From assembly GCA_030917985.1 (NCBI GenBank), contig JAUPTR010000139.1:1-9519 (forward strand): a DNA stretch of 9,519 nt, given 5' to 3'. The DNA is from Pseudomonadota bacterium. GTDB lineage: Bacteria; Pseudomonadota; Gammaproteobacteria; Burkholderiales; SCOH01. Numbering within the stretch: the first letter of the stretch is position 1; every line of letters starts with the position of its first letter. Made by a program: the position numbers and the translations under genes. The notes below the pieces were generated by a model. The model saw nothing but the letters and a program-made list of their open reading frames with translations, had not been told where the DNA came from and did no database searches. Positions 6,923-9,519 of this stretch are shown one piece after another.

Positions 6923-9519
6923 TCAGGCGCGACCGGCCACCCAGCCGGCCACAGCCTGCAGCGCATTGGCCAGATTCTCCGGCTGCGTTCCACCGGCTTG
7001 TGCCATATCCGGACGGCCACCACCCTTGCCGCCGACCTGTTGTGCAACAAAGTTGACCAGTTCGCCGGCCTTGACCTTGCCCGTGGCATCAGCGGTCACC
7101 CCTGCCACCAGGCTCACCTTGCCGTCGGCAACGGCTGCCAGCACGATTGCGGCAGTGCCGAGCTTGTCTTTCAGCTTGTCGAGCGTTTCGCGCAAGGTTG
7201 CCACATCCGCACCTTCCAGTTCCGCAGCAAGAACCTTGATCCCGTTAACGTCCTGCGCCTGATTCACCAGCTCATCGCCCTGGCTGGAAGCCAGCTTGCC
7301 TTTCAGCTTGGCCAGCTCTTTTTCCAGCGCCTTGACGTTATCCTGCATCTGCGCGATGCGGCTTACCAGTTCGCCCGGCTGGGCCTTGAGTACGCCAGCC
7401 GCGTCTTTCAGCTCACGCTCCTGTTGCTGCACCACTGCCAGCGCGCCTTCACCGGTCACCGCTTCGATACGACGCACGCCAGCGGCAACACCACCTTCGG
7501 CAACAATCTTGAAGAAGCCAATATCGCCAGTACGGTGCACGTGTGTACCGCCGCACAGCTCGATGGAGAAGTCGCCCATTTTCAGCACGCGCACTTCGTC
7601 GCCGTATTTCTCGCCGAACAGCGCCATGGCACCGGTCTTGATCGCGTCGTCGTAGCTCATCAGATTGGCCGACACTTCATAGTTGGCCGCTGCGACGTGA
7701 TTCACAATCGCCTCGATGCGGGCAATTTCTTCGGCAGTAACAGCTTGCGGATGGGCAAAGTCGAAACGGGTGCGCTCGTGGTTCACCAACGAGCCCTTCT
7801 GGCTCACATGTTTACCCAGCACCTCGCGCAGTGCTGCATGCAGCAAGTGGGTTGCCGAGTGATTGCGGGCAGTCGCCAGGCGTTTGTGCAGATCAATAGT
7901 GGCCTGCACGTCGTCACCAACCTTGATTTCGCCACGCGACAAGCTACCTTTGTGACCAAACACGCTGGCCTGGATTTTCTGCGTATCGACCACATCGAAT
8001 AGCGCATCCAGCCCGCCGGTTGCAGAAATTTCACCCAGATCACCGACCTGACCGCCACCTTCGGCATAAAAAGGCGTGTTATCCAGCACCACGACACCTT
8101 CTTCGCCAGCTACCAGTCTGTCCACCGGCTGATTGCCGCGATACAGCGCCAGCACCTTGGCATCAAGGCTGGTACGCACATAACCTTCGAAACAGGTTTC
8201 CGAGCCGCTATATTCGAGCTGCCCCGCCATTTTGAAGGTCGAGTGGGCGCGGGCACGTTCGCGCTGCGCCTCCATTGCGGCTTCAAAGCCCGCCAGATCC
8301 GGCGTAATTTCACGCTCGCGGCAGATGTCGGCAGTCATGTCGACCGGAAAGCCAAAGGTGTCGTAAAGCTTGAATACCACTTCGCCGGCCAGTTCCTTGG
8401 CGCCACCTGCCAGTGCTTCTTCCAGCACCTGCATGCCGTGTTCCAGGGTTTTGGCGAATTGTTCTTCTTCCTGCTTTAATGCCGCAGTCACGCGCGCTTC
8501 TTCTGCCTTCAGCTCTGGGTAGGCATCACCCATCGCCAGCACCAGATCATGCACCAGCTTGTGGAAGAACAGGCCTTTCTGGCCCAGCTTGTAACCATGG
8601 CGAATCGCGCGGCGGATAATGCGGCGCAGCACGTAGCCGCGGCCATCGTTGGAAGGCATCACGCCGTCAGCAATCAGGAACGAGCAAGCACGGATGTGAT
8701 CGGCAATCACTTTCAGCGATGGGCTGTTGATGTCGGCAGCGCCGGTGACTTTCTGCGCCGCTTTGATCAAATCCTGAAACAGGTCGATTTCATAGTTGGA
8801 ATGCACATGCTGCATCACCGCCGAAATCCGCTCCAGGCCCATACCGGTATCCACCGACGGCTTCGGCAGTGGATGCAGCGTGCCGCTTTCGTCGCGGTTG
8901 AACTGCATGAACACGTTATTCCAGATTTCGATGTAGCGATCGCCATCTTCTTCCGGCGACCCCGGAGGGCCACCCCAGATATCCGCGCCGTGGTCGAAGA
9001 AAATCTCGGTACACGGACCACACGGGCCGGTATCGCCCATCTGCCAGAAGTTGTCGGAAGCGTAAGGAGCACCTTTATTGTCACCAATGCGAATCAGACG
9101 CTCATGCGGAATGCCGACTTCCTTGTTCCACAAATCGTAGGCTTCGTCATCCGAGGCGTAGACAGTGACCCACAGCTTGTCTTTGGGCAGATTCAGCCAT
9201 TGCGGACTGGTGAGGAATTCCCAAGCGTATTTGATCGCATCCTGTTTGAAATAATCGCCAAAGCTGAAGTTGCCGAGCATCTCGAAGAAGGTATGGTGGC
9301 GCGCAGTGTAGCCAACGTTTTCCAGATCGTTATGTTTACCACCGGCACGGACACATTTTTGCGACGTGGTTGCGCGCGAATAAGGGCGCTTGTCAAAGCC
9401 GAGGAACACATCCTTGAACTGGTTCATGCCGGCATTGGTAAACAGCAGGGTCGGGTCTTCCCACGGCACCAGACTGCTGGAAGCGACGACCTGATGGCCC
9501 TTGGATGCGAAGAAGTCCA
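6923..9519 (-). CDS. alaS: Alanyl-tRNA synthetase, N-terminus cut by the window edge
   Basis: AlaRS attaches alanine to tRNA-Ala in the cytoplasm and hydrolyses Ser- and Gly-tRNA-Ala. The visible part is 864 residues and begins DFFASKGHQVVASSSLVPWE, matching the family from about residue 14, so about 13 residues and the start codon are missing. The first in-frame GTG (9469) is internal and is not the start. In fragment numbering it has class II motif 2 around 50-90 (TTSQKCVRAGGKHNDLEN and the following FFEMLGNFSFGD), motif 3 GMGLER at 225-230, the editing-site zinc ligands H553 and H557 (HSATH) and C655 and H659 (CGGTH), a coiled-coil-like stretch (about 695-745), and the C-terminal glycine-rich GGKGGGRPDMAQAGG motif at 829-843. 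All catalytic and editing residues I can check are intact, and the length is normal. The E. coli enzyme represses its own promoter, but the promoter here lies outside the window. Confidence 0.98.
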   Translation of the reverse strand, partial: DFFASKGHQVVASSSLVPWEDPTLLFTNAGMNQFKDVFLGFDKRPYSRATTSQKCVRAGGKHNDLENVGYTARHHTFFEMLGNFSFGDYFKQDAIKYAWEFLTSPQWLNLPKDKLWVTVYASDDEAYDLWNKEVGIPHERLIRIGDNKGAPYASDNFWQMGDTGPCGPCTEIFFDHGADIWGGPPGSPEEDGDRYIEIWNNVFMQFNRDESGTLHPLPKPSVDTGMGLERISAVMQHVHSNYEIDLFQDLIKAAQKVTGAADINSPSLKVIADHIRACSFLIADGVMPSNDGRGYVLRRIIRRAIRHGYKLGQKGLFFHKLVHDLVLAMGDAYPELKAEEARVTAALKQEEEQFAKTLEHGMQVLEEALAGGAKELAGEVVFKLYDTFGFPVDMTADICREREITPDLAGFEAAMEAQRERARAHSTFKMAGQLEYSGSETCFEGYVRTSLDAKVLALYRGNQPVDRLVAGEEGVVVLDNTPFYAEGGGQVGDLGEISATGGLDALFDVVDTQKIQASVFGHKGSLSRGEIKVGDDVQATIDLHKRLATARNHSATHLLHAALREVLGKHVSQKGSLVNHERTRFDFAHPQAVTAEEIARIEAIVNHVAAANYEVSANLMSYDDAIKTGAMALFGEKYGDEVRVLKMGDFSIELCGGTHVHRTGDIGFFKIVAEGGVAAGVRRIEAVTGEGALAVVQQQERELKDAAGVLKAQPGELVSRIAQMQDNVKALEKELAKLKGKLASSQGDELVNQAQDVNGIKVLAAELEGADVATLRETLDKLKDKLGTAAIVLAAVADGKVSLVAGVTADATGKVKAGELVNFVAQQVGGKGGGRPDMAQAGGTQPENLANALQAVAGWVAGRA

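Noticed and set aside
6899..8002. A 367-codon open frame antisense to alaS
   Set aside because: It lies wholly over conserved alaS sequence and its terminator, and the product has no family features.
6797..9519. alaS and the PAS-GGDEF-EAL gene as one operon
   Set aside because: A strong twelve-base-pair terminator stands between them, so co-transcription is unlikely despite the shared direction.

Overview
This window holds three large genes and short spacers. The protein sequences point to a betaproteobacterium, probably of the order Neisseriales. The RNase E N-terminus and catalytic core look betaproteobacterial, the DNA is moderately GC-rich, and codons favour G or C in third position. The assignment to order is inference from recalled family sequences, not from a search.

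Layout, left to right. Bases 1-74 are the end of the rne leader and contain a small UUCG-type hairpin. Bases 75-2978 (+) encode RNase E: a complete catalytic half followed by a long disordered Arg/Pro/Ala-rich scaffold half. A strong intrinsic terminator follows at 2994-3029. Bases 3030-3238 hold no convincing gene; two small hairpins lie just past the stop of the converging gene. Bases 3239-6796 (-) encode a membrane-anchored cyclic-di-GMP enzyme with two transmembrane helices, about five PAS domains, GGDEF and EAL. Bases 6797-6922 are a spacer carrying the alaS terminator and what must be the promoter of the c-di-GMP gene. Bases 6923-9519 (-) encode alanyl-tRNA synthetase, which runs off the right edge and lacks only about 13 N-terminal residues.

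The genes do not form an obvious pathway. alaS and rne are housekeeping genes for translation and for RNA processing and decay. The PAS-GGDEF-EAL gene lies downstream of alaS in the same direction, but a strong terminator separates them, so it is probably its own transcription unit. It converges on rne.

I see no mobile element, CRISPR array, tRNA, rRNA or defence system, and no clear sign of a new multi-gene system. The observations most worth checking are an eight-G tract inside the GGDEF active-site codons, a duplicated LVQIETQ motif at the RNase E C-terminus, a probable membrane-anchoring helix in RNase E, and a start region of the c-di-GMP gene with no recognisable ribosome binding site.
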